Positions 34,132 to 43,828 are shown, counted from the stretch's first letter. The stretch is DNA of 64,000 nucleotides from Rhodovastum sp963804495 (GCA_963804495.1 CAWDQN010000003.1:124001-188000), one strand, 5' to 3'. Program-made: numbers and translations. The notes: generated by a model from the letters alone, not told the origin.

Positions 34132-36075
34132 TCATTGCAGCAATCTCTCCACTTCGGTGTGCAAGTTCTGATCACGGCGGATCACGGCGGGAAATGTCGG
34201 ACGAGCGAAGATAGGTGATATGATCCGCACCCGTAGCGCGAGCGTTCCGATAAACTCAGCGGAGGCGTTTTCAAGGGTGAAGATCTGCGCCGCATCTGGG
34301 TTAGCCGCAGCGGCACCAGCATTAAGATCCTGCTGTTCGGTTTCATGCTTGAGCATCTGAAATGCCGCACCAAGCAGGCTAGCGAGGAGGCGTCGCAGGG
34401 ATGCATTCTCGTTCGTGGGCGGAGTAGGCGCGGCATACTCGATTGCTCGCAAAACATCAGCGTAATGCTGCCGCAGGTCACCTTCTGTGGCTTCGGCAAA
34501 GGTGGCGATCTCGTCGACGGCAGCCTCGGGCTTGCCAGTTGCACTTGGCGCTGCAGAGGTAAGATAACAGTCTTCGATCGTGCCGCGACGCAGCAGAAAG
34601 CATCCCCCGGCCTCCAGCGCGCTGAGCAGCGCGCCAAACCTATTACGTAGCCCCACCAAATCTCGCAAGTGGGGTAGGCTCTGCAGCGCCGCGTCGTCTG
34701 TTGAGAGCACCACGGCCAATGCGGCGCGGCGCCTGTCTTTATCGGTGGGTTCATCGAGCTTGCAACTACAACAGTAGCGGTGCGCCGCCGCAAGGGGTTT
34801 GAGCTCAGTCCACCTGTCAGCGACGGTGCGCGCGAAATCGTTGCGCAACAGACGATCCATCGACTGAAGGTCCGAGTGCCCGGCGCCACTGGCGGCTGCC
34901 GTGGCGCCCTGTTCTCCGGCGAAGGCGCCGATCAGTTTGTTGTCGTCGGCCAGAGCGTCGAGATCAGCCAGGATCACGACGCGTTTCCCCATTAGCCGAA
35001 ACAACCGCGCTGTCTCCGGCATCTCGCCTTTGCCGATCACCGGCACGATCTGGGCGCCAGCCCCAGCGAGGGAGCAACCGAACCGGGCAGCCAGGGCGCT
35101 GGCCACGATCTCGCCGCTCGGCCCCTCTACCAGGAGAACGGTCGCAGCGAAGAAAGCAGAGCGATGACTGTCGCCAAGGCGTGTCACTAGCGCTGCTAGG
35201 CCGCGCCGCTGGAGTTCGCCAGTCTCCGGCGGTACCTGCCGCGGGGCCGCGCGAGCATCGGTGAAGAAGATAAGGTTTGGCAGATCGGTTATCCTGCGCA
35301 GCGGTAGCATCCCCTGCGCATGGGTTGAAAGAACAACCAGTTTTTTGCCCGGGGAGCGGGCGGGATCGCCGGCGACCTGGCGTATCTCCTCCAGCAGGTA
35401 AGCTTGAAGCTGTGGGTGCAGCGAAATCTCTGGCTCGTCGATAAGGATGGCGCCGACCTCATCGTCGTACAGAGCAGCCAGCAAACCGATCAGGTGCATG
35501 ACCCCACTCGCCTCAGTGTTGGCCGAGTATTCGTTCTGGCCTGACACGAAGGTCGGCCGGAGTCCATTTTGGGTCCACCTCAGGTGCATGCGGCACCGGA
35601 ACAGGGTCTGCAGTCGAGCTTCCACCTTCACGCGAAGGTCGGCCCGCTGATCCAGAGCAAAAAAATCGCCTACCATGCTTTCAAATTCGTGCCGTTGAGG
35701 AATGAATTGATGCAAGCCAACGGCCGCTGGATCGCGCCCAGCGTAGTTAAGTAGAGTCGAAGAAATCCGGAAGTCTTCGAAGGGAGCGCTGCGCCCGGCC
35801 GCTACGAAGCGTGTAATCACGCGACGGTCAATCTTTGTAGCAAGCTCGCCGAGAGCCTGCTGCAGGAGGGGCTTTAAGGCCCGCAAAACGTGAGTCTTCC
35901 CTGCCCCGTTTGGGCCGAGGAGCACGGTGAGGCCCGTATGCAGGGTCAGGGGAAAGGAAGCCCCACCGAAAAGGTGTGGCGGGACCGGAACTTGTAGCGG
36001 CAGCGGCAGCACAGGCGACGCCCGATCGGGCGGCTCCGCGAGGGTCGCATCCCCGACGGTGAGGGCATGTTCCAT
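34132..36075 (-). CDS. OLD-family-like ATPase with TOPRIM nuclease domain (candidate phage-defence gene)
   Basis: A 647-residue protein. The ATPase half has Walker A LLGPNGAGKT (residues 52-61), an ABC-type signature region NTEASGVMHLIGLLAAL, Walker B AILIDEPEISLHP (about 209-221) and VVLSTHAQG. The TOPRIM half has the Glu in LLVEGPSGE (317) and the DxD in VILADLDALADD (371-373), as in OLD nucleases and GajA. A CxxC (YCCSCK) lies further on. There is no UvrD-like helicase beside it, so it is not a complete Gabija pair; a single-gene class 1 OLD system fits better. Codon use and AT content differ from the neighbours, and it sits between an IS remnant and a tRNA, suggesting transfer. No close partner gene is visible. 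Confidence 0.8.
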   Translation of the reverse strand: MEHALTVGDATLAEPPDRASPVLPLPLQVPVPPHLFGGASFPLTLHTGLTVLLGPNGAGKTHVLRALKPLLQQALGELATKIDRRVITRFVAAGRSAPFEDFRISSTLLNYAGRDPAAVGLHQFIPQRHEFESMVGDFFALDQRADLRVKVEARLQTLFRCRMHLRWTQNGLRPTFVSGQNEYSANTEASGVMHLIGLLAALYDDEVGAILIDEPEISLHPQLQAYLLEEIRQVAGDPARSPGKKLVVLSTHAQGMLPLRRITDLPNLIFFTDARAAPRQVPPETGELQRRGLAALVTRLGDSHRSAFFAATVLLVEGPSGEIVASALAARFGCSLAGAGAQIVPVIGKGEMPETARLFRLMGKRVVILADLDALADDNKLIGAFAGEQGATAAASGAGHSDLQSMDRLLRNDFARTVADRWTELKPLAAAHRYCCSCKLDEPTDKDRRRAALAVVLSTDDAALQSLPHLRDLVGLRNRFGALLSALEAGGCFLLRRGTIEDCYLTSAAPSATGKPEAAVDEIATFAEATEGDLRQHYADVLRAIEYAAPTPPTNENASLRRLLASLLGAAFQMLKHETEQQDLNAGAAAANPDAAQIFTLENASAEFIGTLALRVRIISPIFARPTFPAVIRRDQNLHTEVERLLQ

Positions 36076-36146
36076 CTGCTAGGTTTGCTCCTATCGATCG
36101 TTCCGAGACTTTAACACGATTTCTCCTGCACCCCGAACCGATACCT

Positions 36147-36157
36147 ATTTAGCTAGA
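36147..36157 (+). repeat. 11-bp direct repeat, right copy flanking the OLD-like gene
   Basis: ATTTAGCTAGA, second copy, 71 bp upstream of the start codon of the OLD-like gene. The two copies enclose 2018 bp. Confidence 0.7.
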
Positions 36158-36797
36158 GCAGTCGTCGGAATGACGTTGCTGGCATTCATAGGTCAATAGA
36201 CCTGGACCGTAGCACCGACGCCTGCGGCAGATTGCCTGCGAGACGGCTGGGTTGGCCCAAAGCGCTGATTAGGTGGCAAACGCTCGGATTAGGTGGGGGC
36301 ACCTAATCGGTGGCCATAGACAACGTAGTGAAATTACAAGATATTAATAGCGGATTTCCCCCAATTAGGTGGATTAGGCACTTTAGCAGGTTGCGGAAAA
36401 AGGGTGCGCGCTGGAGAAACACGAAAGCATGCGAAAGATTAATTCGGGATACACGCGACCGACGCAAGAATGATTCGCCGAGCGGGGCGATTCAATTCTT
36501 TTGCGCCGACCGTTGCGCCTCCGAGGGAGCCCGGCCGACTTTTTCCGCACCCTGTTAGGCGGGGACGGACATTGAAAAATGATTCTTGTCATCCGCCGGG
36601 CCGACCCTGGCGTGCCCGGCCAGTATCCGCGCTACGGACGTGCGCGGCCCGTGGGCGCCGTTCCCGACCACACCTGTTGACCGCCGCCGTCCCTCTTCTT
36701 TCGTCCGCTTCCGCCGTGGGTTGGTGAGAAAGATGGAGGGACGATCTCAAAGGTTCGCATGAGAAATCCAATTTTTCAATGGGTTGAGTTTGATAGT
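36158..36797. other. AT-rich gene-free region between the OLD-like gene and tRNA-Ser
   Basis: About 640 bp lower in GC than the rest of the window, with no credible gene. It contains the iterated ATTAGGTG motifs listed separately. I searched it by eye for a copy of the tRNA 3' end and found none. Confidence 0.5.
36267..36378. promoter_or_regulatory. Cluster of GATTAGGTG motifs, possible operator
   Basis: GATTAGGTGG occurs at 36267-36276 and 36287-36296; the second forms a perfect 9-bp inverted repeat with CACCTAATC at 36300-36308 (spacer GGGG). AATTAGGTGGATTAGG follows at 36363-36378. The cluster lies 190-300 bp upstream of the OLD-like start. An operator or phage-type control site is inferred; no regulator gene is beside it. 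Confidence 0.4.
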
Positions 36798-36887
36798 TGG
36801 CGGAGGGAGTGGGATTCGAACCCACGGTACGCGTTAACGCACACACGCTTTCCAAGCGTGCGCCTTAAGCCGCTCGGCCATCCCTCC
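36798..36887 (-). tRNA. tRNA-Ser (anticodon GGA)
   Basis: On the minus strand the sequence folds as a class II tRNA: acceptor GGAGGGA/TCCCTCC, D arm GCCGAGCGGCTTAAGGC, anticodon stem CACGC/GCGTG with loop TTGGAAA (anticodon GGA), a long variable arm GTGCGTTAACGCGTAC, and T arm GTGGG-TTCGAAT-CCCAC. The discriminator is G and CCA is encoded (36798-36800). Confidence 0.97.
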
Positions 36888-37053
36888 GGCCCCGGCAGAG
36901 GCGGCAAAATAACAGCGAAGCCAGGCAGATCAAGCGTCCCCTCAGGGGAATCGCTGTTGGAACCGATCGCATAGCCTCCCCACCTGCGCCCTGCCTGATG
37001 GCGCATGCACGGCACACTTGAGTTGCGCCGTTGAGCCGGAGCAATGTCCCCGC

Positions 37054-37974
37054 ATGAGCAAATCCCCCCGCTACGACTACCGCATCGGCATCGATCTGGG
37101 CGGCACCAAGATCGAGGCCGCCGCCCTCGCGCCCGACGGCGGCCTGCGCCTGCGCCGCCGCATTCCCACCCCGCAGGGCTACGATGCCGCGCTTGAAGCC
37201 ATCGCCGGTCTCGTCCGCGGCATCGAAACCGAGCTTGGCGGCGCCGGCAGTGTCGGGGTCGGCATCCCCGGGGTCATCAGCCCCGCCACCGGGCTGGTGA
37301 AAAACGCCAACTCCATCGCCCTTAATGGCCATCCTTTCGACCGCGACCTCGTCCAAACGCTCGGCCGACCCGTGCGGGTGGAAAACGATGCCAATTGCTT
37401 TGCCCTATCGGAGGCGGCCGATGGCGCCGGCGCCGGCCAGCATGGCGTGTTCGGTATCATTCTCGGTACCGGCTGCGGCGGCGGCATCGTCATTGGCGGA
37501 CAGGTACTGCAAGGCCGCCACCGGATCGCTGGCGAATGGGGCCATACCCCCCTGCCCTGGCCCTCGGCCGAGGAACTCCCCGGCATCCTGTGCTGGTGCG
37601 GCCACCGCAACTGCCTGGAAACCCGCATCTCCGGCCCCGGCCTGGCCCGCGACTGCGACGGCCCCGCGGCGCACGACGCCAGCACCCTCCCGGCCCGCGC
37701 CGCCGCCGGCGACGCGGCGGCCGGCGCGGCGCTCGCCCGCCATGCCGACCGGTTGGCCCGCGGCCTCGCCGTGGTCATCAACCTGATCGACCCCGATGTC
37801 ATCGTGCTCGGCGGCGGGTTGTCCAATATGGACCACCTGTACGTCGAACTGCCCCGTCTGCTCGCCAGCTACGTCTTCTCCGATTTCGTCCATACGCCGG
37901 TGCTGCGCAACGTGCATGGCGACTCGTCGGGCGTGCGCGGCGCCGCCTGGCTCTGGCCCGCCCCGCCGGCATAG
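37054..37974 (+). CDS. ROK-family sugar kinase (fructokinase/N-acetylglucosamine kinase-like)
   Basis: A 306-residue kinase. The N-terminal phosphate loop is GIDLGGTKIEAAAL, the ROK middle motifs are VENDANCFALSEA and GTGCGGGIVIGG, and the zinc-binding consensus is CWCGHRNCLETRISGPG next to EWGHTPLP. ROK kinases with this Cys cluster phosphorylate fructose, mannose or GlcNAc; which one applies here is open. The ATG at 37054 gives the usual N-terminus. It ends 4 bp before the GTG of dinB, so the two are probably co-transcribed. Confidence 0.88.
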   Translation: MSKSPRYDYRIGIDLGGTKIEAAALAPDGGLRLRRRIPTPQGYDAALEAIAGLVRGIETELGGAGSVGVGIPGVISPATGLVKNANSIALNGHPFDRDLVQTLGRPVRVENDANCFALSEAADGAGAGQHGVFGIILGTGCGGGIVIGGQVLQGRHRIAGEWGHTPLPWPSAEELPGILCWCGHRNCLETRISGPGLARDCDGPAAHDASTLPARAAAGDAAAGAALARHADRLARGLAVVINLIDPDVIVLGGGLSNMDHLYVELPRLLASYVFSDFVHTPVLRNVHGDSSGVRGAAWLWPAPPA

Positions 37975-37978
37975 GTCC

Positions 37979-39223
37979 GTGCCCGCCCTCTGCCGCGACT
38001 GCGGGGCGGAGCCGGGCGAGCGTCGTATCTGCGCGTCCTGCGGCGGCGGGCGTATCCTCCGCCACCCTGGGCTTTTTTCCCTCCATATCGCCCACATCGA
38101 CTGTGACGCCTTCTATGCCAGCGTGGAAAAGCGCGATCGCCCGGAGCTTGCCGCCCGGCCGGTGATCGTGGGTGGCGGCGTGCGCGGCGTGGTCACCGCC
38201 GCCTGTTACGTCGCCCGTATCCAGGGAGTGCGCAGCGCCATGCCGATGTTCAAGGCGTTGAAAGCCTGTCCCGATGCGGTCGTCATCCGCCCAGACATGG
38301 CGAAATACGCCGCCGTCGGCCGGCAGATCCGCGCCATGATGGAACGTCTCACTCCGCTGGTGCAGCCGCTCTCCATCGACGAGGCGGTGCTCGACCTCGC
38401 CGGTACCGAGGCACTGCACGGCGCGCCACCTGCCACCGTGCTCGCCCGTTTCGCCCGCAACGTCGAGTGCCAAGTGGGCATCACTGTCTCCATCGGCCTT
38501 GCCGCCAACCGGCTGCTGGCGAAAATCGCCGCCGGGCGCGACAAGCCGCGCGGATTTTGCGTCCTGGGCGCCGAAGCGGCGGCGCTGCTGGCGTCCGAGC
38601 CGGTGCGGCTTTTGCCCGGTGTGGGCCCCGCGCTGGCCCGGCGGCTGGAGGCGATGGGCATCACACGGCTTGGTCACCTGCAGGCGCTCGACGACCGCAC
38701 CGCCCGCGCCCGCCTCGGCGAGGACGGGCCGCCGCTGGTCCGCCGCGCCCGGGGCGAGGATACAAGCCGCGTCGATCCCGCCCGCGAGACAAAGTCGATC
38801 AGCGCCGAGACCACCTTCGACACCGACATTTCCGACCGGGCAGAGCTCGAGCGCCGGCTCTGGCGAATGGCCGAGAAACTGGCCCGCCGCCTGCGCGAGC
38901 AGGATTTCGCCGCCGGCGGGGTCGTGCTCAAACTGAAAACCGCCGCCTTCGCCCTGCGCACCCGGGCGCATCGCCTGGCTGCCCCCACCCGCCTGCCCGA
39001 TTTGCTGTTTGAAACGGCGCGGCTGATGCTGGCGCGCGAGGCCGACGGCACCGCGTTTCGCCTGATCGGCATCGGCGCGCAGCCGCTGTTGCCCGGACAG
39101 CTGGCGGACCAGCCGGACCTTGCCGATCCGCGGGCCCCGCGCCGCGTCGCCGCTCAGGCAGCCATTGATGCGCTGCGCGCGCGCTTCGGGGCCAAGGCGG
39201 TCATGCGTGGCAGGGGCTTGTAG
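37979..39223 (+). CDS. dinB: DNA polymerase IV (Y-family) with N-terminal zinc-ribbon
   Basis: A 414-residue error-prone polymerase. It begins with a short Cys4 ribbon (LCRDCGAEPGERRICASCGG) seen in many alphaproteobacterial DinB proteins. The palm follows: HIDCDAFYASVEKRD (metal-binding Asp), then AACYVARIQGVRSAMPMFKA and PLSIDEAVLDL (catalytic Asp-Glu). A helix-hairpin-helix (LLPGVGPALARRLEAMGI) and a little-finger domain complete it. It carries out translesion synthesis. GTG start at 37979. Confidence 0.93.
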   Translation: MPALCRDCGAEPGERRICASCGGGRILRHPGLFSLHIAHIDCDAFYASVEKRDRPELAARPVIVGGGVRGVVTAACYVARIQGVRSAMPMFKALKACPDAVVIRPDMAKYAAVGRQIRAMMERLTPLVQPLSIDEAVLDLAGTEALHGAPPATVLARFARNVECQVGITVSIGLAANRLLAKIAAGRDKPRGFCVLGAEAAALLASEPVRLLPGVGPALARRLEAMGITRLGHLQALDDRTARARLGEDGPPLVRRARGEDTSRVDPARETKSISAETTFDTDISDRAELERRLWRMAEKLARRLREQDFAAGGVVLKLKTAAFALRTRAHRLAAPTRLPDLLFETARLMLAREADGTAFRLIGIGAQPLLPGQLADQPDLADPRAPRRVAAQAAIDALRARFGAKAVMRGRGL

Positions 39224-39230
39224 AAGCTCA

Positions 39231-39283
39231 GGCCAGGGCTCTGCCCTGGACCCGCCAAGGGGCAGTGGCCCCTTGGAACCCAT
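39231..39283 (+). repeat. Dispersed palindromic repeat, forward copy
   Basis: Both hairpins present: CCAGGGCTCTGCCCTGG and CCAAGGGGCAGTGGCCCCTTGG, then AACCCATT. It lies directly after the dinB stop and probably ends its transcript. Confidence 0.8.
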
Positions 39284-39383
39284 TACTTCGCCCCATCACC
39301 CGGGCGCCTCTCGACAAACGCCGCCCCGCGGGCAATGAACCCCACCCAATCGATCGCCTGACGAGAACGGAGGAGCCACTCCC

Positions 39384-41550
39384 ATGGACCACCTGCCGGA
39401 AGCCGGCCTGCGCATCGCCCCGGTCCTGAAGCACTTCATCGAGACCGAGGCGCTGCCCGGGACCGGCCTGGATGCCGCCGCCTTCTGGTCCGGCCTGGCC
39501 GGGCTGGTGGCCAATTTCGCCCCGCGCAACCGCGCCCTGCTGGACACCCGTGACGCGCTGCAGGCGCGGATCGACGCCTGGCACCGGGCCAACCCCGCCC
39601 GGCCGATCGACCAGAACGCCTACACCGCGTTTCTGCGTGAGGCCGGCTATCTCGCCCCCGAGCCGCCGGAATTCGCCGTCAGCACGGACAACGTGGACGC
39701 CGAAATCGCCAGCATCGCCGGGCCGCAACTGGTGGTGCCGGTGAACAATGCCCGCTATGCGCTGAACGCCGGCAATGCCCGCTGGGGCAGCCTGTACGAC
39801 GCGCTGTACCGGTACCGACGCGATCGGCGACGAGGACGGCATGGAGCGCGGGGCGCACTACAACCCGGTGCGTGGCGCCGCGGTGGTGGCGCGCGCCCGC
39901 GAGTTCCTCGACGCCGCGGTGCCGCTGGTGCATGCCAGCCACGCGGACGTGGTGGCCTATGCGGTGCGCGGCGGCAGGCTGGAAGCGACGATCAGCTCCG
40001 GTGCGCACACCGTGCTGGTCGACCCCGGCAAGCTGGCCGGCACCCAGGGCGACCCCGCCGATCCGTCTGTCGTGCTGCTGCGCAACCACGGCCTGCACAT
40101 CGAACTGCGGCTCGACCGCACCCACCCGATCGGCCGCACCGATCCGGCCGGCCTCGCCGATGTGGTGCTCGAGTCGGCCGTCACCACCATCATGGATTGC
40201 GAGGACTCGGTGGCCGCGGTGGACGCCGACGACAAGGTGGAGGTCTACCGCAACTGGCTCGGCCTGATGCGCGGCGACCTGGCGGCCAGCCTGGAAAAGA
40301 ACGGTCGCAGCGTGCAGCGCCGGCTCAACCCGGACCGCACCTACCGCGCTCCGGACGGCCACAGCCTCACCCTGCCCGGCCGCAGCCTGATGCTGGTGCG
40401 CAATGTCGGCCACCACATGTACACCGACGCCGTGCAGGACGAAGCCGGGGCCGATATTCCGGAGACCATTCTGGACGCCGCCGTCACCTCGCTGATCGCC
40501 CTGCACGACCTTCGCAGCGCCGGCCCGTTGCGCAACTCCCGCGCCGGCTCGGTCTACATCGTCAAGCCGAAGATGCATGGGCCGGATGAGGTGCTTTACG
40601 CCGCCGATCTGTTCGCCGGCGTCGAGGATATGCTCGGCCTGAAGCGCAACACGCTGAAGATGGGCATCATGGACGAGGAGCGGCGCACCACGGTGAACCT
40701 GCGCGCCTGCATCCACGCCGCCCGCGAGCGGGTGGTGTTCATCAACACCGGCTTCCTCGACCGCACCGGCGATGAGATCCACACCGCCATGGAGGCCGGC
40801 GCGGTGGTGCGTAAGAATGACATGCGGGCCGCCGTCTGGATCGGCGCCTACGAGAACAACAACGTCGATGTCGGGCTTGCCTGCGGGCTGCGCGGACGGG
40901 CGCAGATCGGCAAGGGCATGTGGGCGGCGCCGGACCGGATGGCCGACATGCTGGTGCAGAAGGTCGGCCATCCGCGCGCGGGTGCCAATACCGCCTGGGT
41001 GCCCTCACCGACCGCCGCGACCCTGCACGCGCTGCATTATCATCAGGTCGACGTGGCCGCTCGCCAGGAGGATATTTCCAGCCGCGCCCCGGCGAAGCTG
41101 GCCGACATCCTCACCCTGCCGCTGGCGGACCGGCCGAACTGGTCGCCGGCGGAAGTGCAGCAGGAGCTGGACAACAATTGCCAGGGCATCCTGGGCTACG
41201 TGGTGCGTTGGATCGACCAGGGCGTCGGCTGTTCGAAAGTGCCGGACATCCACGACATCGGCCTGATGGAAGACCGCGCAACCCTGCGCATTTCCAGCCA
41301 GCACATCGCCAACTGGCTGCATCATGGCATCACCACCGAGGCGCAAGTCACCGCAACGCTGCGGCGGATGGCGGCGGTGGTGGACCGGCAGAACGCCAGC
41401 GATCCGGCCTATAAGCCGATGGCGCCGGGATACGATGGGGTGGCGTTCAAGGCGGCCTGCGACCTGGTGTTCAAGGGACGGGCGCAGCCGAACGGCTATA
41501 CCGAATTCGTGCTGCATGCGCGCAGGCGGGAGGCAAAGCACAGCGCCTAA
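39384..41550 (+). pseudogene. glcB: Malate synthase G, frameshifted as given
   Basis: The product would be about 721 residues, the normal length of malate synthase G, which condenses glyoxylate and acetyl-CoA in the glyoxylate route. The first frame runs from ATG 39384 to RWGSLYDALY. One extra C at 39809-39810 (TACCGGTACC) shifts it, and the expected GTDAIGDEDG continues in the next frame to the stop at 41550. Active-site features are present: MDCEDSVAAVDADDKV, VYIVKPKMHGPDEV and GIMDEERRTTVNL. The length is 3n+1. The rest is perfectly conserved in frame, so this is either a very recent mutation or a sequencing error. No aceA/icl is nearby. Confidence 0.88.
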
Positions 41551-41609
41551 AAGGCCAGGGGCTATGCCCCTGGACCCGACCAAGGGCCGTGAGGCCCTTG
41601 GAACCCATT
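41551..41609 (+). repeat. Dispersed palindromic repeat, forward copy
   Basis: CCAGGGGCTATGCCCCTGG then CCAAGGGCCGTGAGGCCCTTGG and AACCCATT, between the convergent ends of glcB and the HiPIP gene; it could end transcription of both. Confidence 0.8.
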
Positions 41610-41612
41610 CGG

Positions 41613-41885
41613 TCAGGTCTTGGGAGCGAAGGCGCCGCACCAGCCGTTCGGATTGATCTCACCGGCGACGATCGCGCAGGCATTGGGAGCGACAAAGTTC
41701 GCGCAGACGCTACAGTGCTGGCCGTTGGCGTTGGGCTTGTCCTGATAGCCGACCAGGCTCTTTTCGATCTTTTGAGTGTCCTCGGCAGCGGCGTGCTTCA
41801 CCACCGCGCCGGCGGCGATGATCGCCGCGCCGGCCCGCAGGATGCTCCGGCGGGAGGCCTTGGGTGCATTGTCATCATCACGCAT
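41613..41885 (-). CDS. High-potential iron-sulphur protein (HiPIP), Tat-exported
   Basis: A 90-residue precursor with a Tat signal (ASRRSILRAGAAIIAAGA, cleavage likely after AAA). The mature protein of about 57 residues has the four cluster cysteines in HCSVC, APNAC and GWCGAF, in the order and with the GWC ending of HiPIPs. HiPIPs carry electrons in the periplasm, often between bc1 and a reaction centre or oxidase. The small size resembles the short HiPIPs of some acetic-acid-type phototrophs. GGAGGAA precedes the ATG at 41885. Confidence 0.88.
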   Translation of the reverse strand: MRDDDNAPKASRRSILRAGAAIIAAGAVVKHAAAEDTQKIEKSLVGYQDKPNANGQHCSVCANFVAPNACAIVAGEINPNGWCGAFAPKT

Positions 41886-42000
41886 TTGGATTTCCTCCAA
41901 AGGTTACATTGGCGTCGGTAACATTACGGTGACCATTTTTTATTGGCAAGTGGCCGTCGCCAAACATTGAACTCCAGGAAGCTGGGATCGGCCGCCGCCG

Positions 42001-43299
42001 TTACTCCTCCGCCAGCTTCTCCCGGCTCGCCCGCACGCGGGCCACCCGTCGCCCCTCCATGTCCATCACCTCGAATAGCCAGCCGCCGAACACGATCCGG
42101 TCGCCTTGCCGCGGCACCCGGCGCAGCAGCGCCAGCAGCAACCCGGCAATGGTGTGATAGCTGCCCTCCGCCGGCAGGTCGGGCAGCCCCAGCCGCACCT
42201 TCGCCTCGTCCACCGGCATCATGCCATCGAGAAACGTCGCGCCATCGACCGGCTCGACCCCCTCGCCCGGCACCGGGCCGGTGTCGGCCGGATCGCCGAT
42301 GATCGCCTCCAGCACATCCGCGGCGGTCACCACGCCCTCGAAGCTGCCGTATTCGTCCAAAACCAGGGCCAGCCCCATCGGGTCCGATTTCAGCCGCTCC
42401 AACGCGTCCAGCGCGGTCACGGTGTCGGGCATATACAGCGGCTGGCGCAGCGCCGGCCCGATCGACAGTTCCTTGCCGTCCAGAATGGCGTCCAGGATGT
42501 CCTTCGCCTGCACCACCCCGACCACGTTGTCCACGCTGCCGTCGCACACCACGAAGCGGCTGTGCGGCGCCGATTTCAGCGTCGCCGCGATGTCGCGCGG
42601 CGGGTCGGTGCGGTCGATCCAGGTGATGCCGGTGCGCGGCGTCATGATCGCGCGCACCGGTTTGTCGGCCAGCCGCAGCACGCGCTCGATCATGTCGCGC
42701 TCGCCGGTCTCCAGCACGCCGGTCTGCTCGCCCTCGACGAGCAACGCCTTCAGCTCTTCCTCGGTCACGGTCTTCGGCAAGGCGCGATAGGCGCCGAACA
42801 GCAGCAGCACCGCGGCGGAGGACTTGCCGAGCACCCAGACCACCGGCCGTGCCGCGCGCGCCAGCGCCGCCAGCGGGCCGGCGACGCGGGCGGCGGTGCG
42901 CTCGGGCGCGCGCAGCGCCAGTTGCTTGGGCACCAGTTCGCCCAGCACCAGGGTGAAATAGGTGATGCCAACCGCCACCAGGGTCAGCGACAGGCTGGAG
43001 GCAAACGAGCCGATCCAGGGCACCTGCTCCAACTCGGGCGTCAGCAGCGCCGCCACATGGGCGCCGCCGAACACGCCGGACAGCACCGCCACCACGGTGA
43101 TGCCGACCTGTACGGTGGGCAGGAACAGTTGCGGGTCCTCCGCCAGGCGCCGGGCCAGCGCCGCGCCGGCCACGCCTTTGCGCTCCATCACGGACAGCCG
43201 TGCGCGGTTGGCCGAGACCAGCGCCAGTTCGCTCAGCGCGAACAGCCCGTTCAGAGCGACCAGCAACAGAATGAGGGCGATATCGACTGCGGCTTCCAT
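42001..43299 (-). CDS. CNNM/CorC-type transporter-associated protein (DUF21 + CBS + CorC_HlyC)
   Basis: A 432-residue membrane protein. The DUF21 region (residues 1-200) has about four hydrophobic segments and the motif PTVQVGITVVAVLSGVFGG. A CBS pair follows (about 215-335; MTPRTGITWIDR, FVVCDGSVDNVVGVVQAKDIL, LVLDEYGSFEGVVTAADVLE), then a C-terminal CorC_HlyC domain (about 350-432). The family is linked to Mg2+/Co2+ efflux at the inner membrane; the old name haemolysin is misleading. Confidence 0.9.
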   Translation of the reverse strand: MEAAVDIALILLLVALNGLFALSELALVSANRARLSVMERKGVAGAALARRLAEDPQLFLPTVQVGITVVAVLSGVFGGAHVAALLTPELEQVPWIGSFASSLSLTLVAVGITYFTLVLGELVPKQLALRAPERTAARVAGPLAALARAARPVVWVLGKSSAAVLLLFGAYRALPKTVTEEELKALLVEGEQTGVLETGERDMIERVLRLADKPVRAIMTPRTGITWIDRTDPPRDIAATLKSAPHSRFVVCDGSVDNVVGVVQAKDILDAILDGKELSIGPALRQPLYMPDTVTALDALERLKSDPMGLALVLDEYGSFEGVVTAADVLEAIIGDPADTGPVPGEGVEPVDGATFLDGMMPVDEAKVRLGLPDLPAEGSYHTIAGLLLALLRRVPRQGDRIVFGGWLFEVMDMEGRRVARVRASREKLAEE

Positions 43300-43489
43300 G
43301 GTCCTGATCGCGGTGAGGAGGTGCCAGCATACAGCGCCGTTAGCGCATCGGCATCCGCCCGCCCGGCGGCGGCGGGCGTCACGCGCCGTACCGGCTTTGT
43401 CCTGTCGTGATCAAACCGTGATTTTCCTCTCGCATTCTGATCCTATTCATGGTTTGTTAATCTTCGTCGCCTCAGCGGAGATGCCGCAT

Positions 43490-43828
43490 ATGACCCTTAC
43501 GCCCACCGGTAACGTCATTCCCTTCCCGCTTCCGGCCCGCGCGCCGGCCGACACTGCGGACCAGCCGCTTGCCGCAGAGGACGCGCAGGAGCGGCTGCGT
43601 CGGGCGCTGATCGCGCTGAACGCGGCTCTGGCAAGTCAGCGAGAGGCGGTTGCCGGCTGGCGCGGCGCGCTCGGCAATCTGCGCGGCAGCGTGCAGGATT
43701 TGAACACCTCGCTCCAGTCATACAACAGCAAGCTGGGCGCGCTCGGCGAGCGTGTCGGCACCCTGCACACCGAGGCGAAGCGGCTGGAAGCCTGGGCTGA
43801 CGGGGTTCTGCAACCGCCCGCTTCATAG
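43490..43828 (+). CDS. Small coiled-coil protein of unknown function
   Basis: A 112-residue protein, no signal peptide. The N-terminal third is Pro/Ala-rich (NVIPFPLPARAPADTADQP), and the rest is a helix with heptad-like pattern (ERLRRALIALNAALASQREAVAGW, SLQSYNSKLGALGERVGTLHTEA), so it probably forms a coiled coil. GGAG is well placed for the ATG at 43490; another in-frame ATG lies 9 bp earlier. I do not recognise the family. Confidence 0.6.
   Translation: MTLTPTGNVIPFPLPARAPADTADQPLAAEDAQERLRRALIALNAALASQREAVAGWRGALGNLRGSVQDLNTSLQSYNSKLGALGERVGTLHTEAKRLEAWADGVLQPPAS

Noticed and set aside
36798..36887. tRNA-Ser as an integration site for the OLD-like island
   Set aside because: No second copy of the tRNA 3' end was found by eye on the far side, and no integrase is present.
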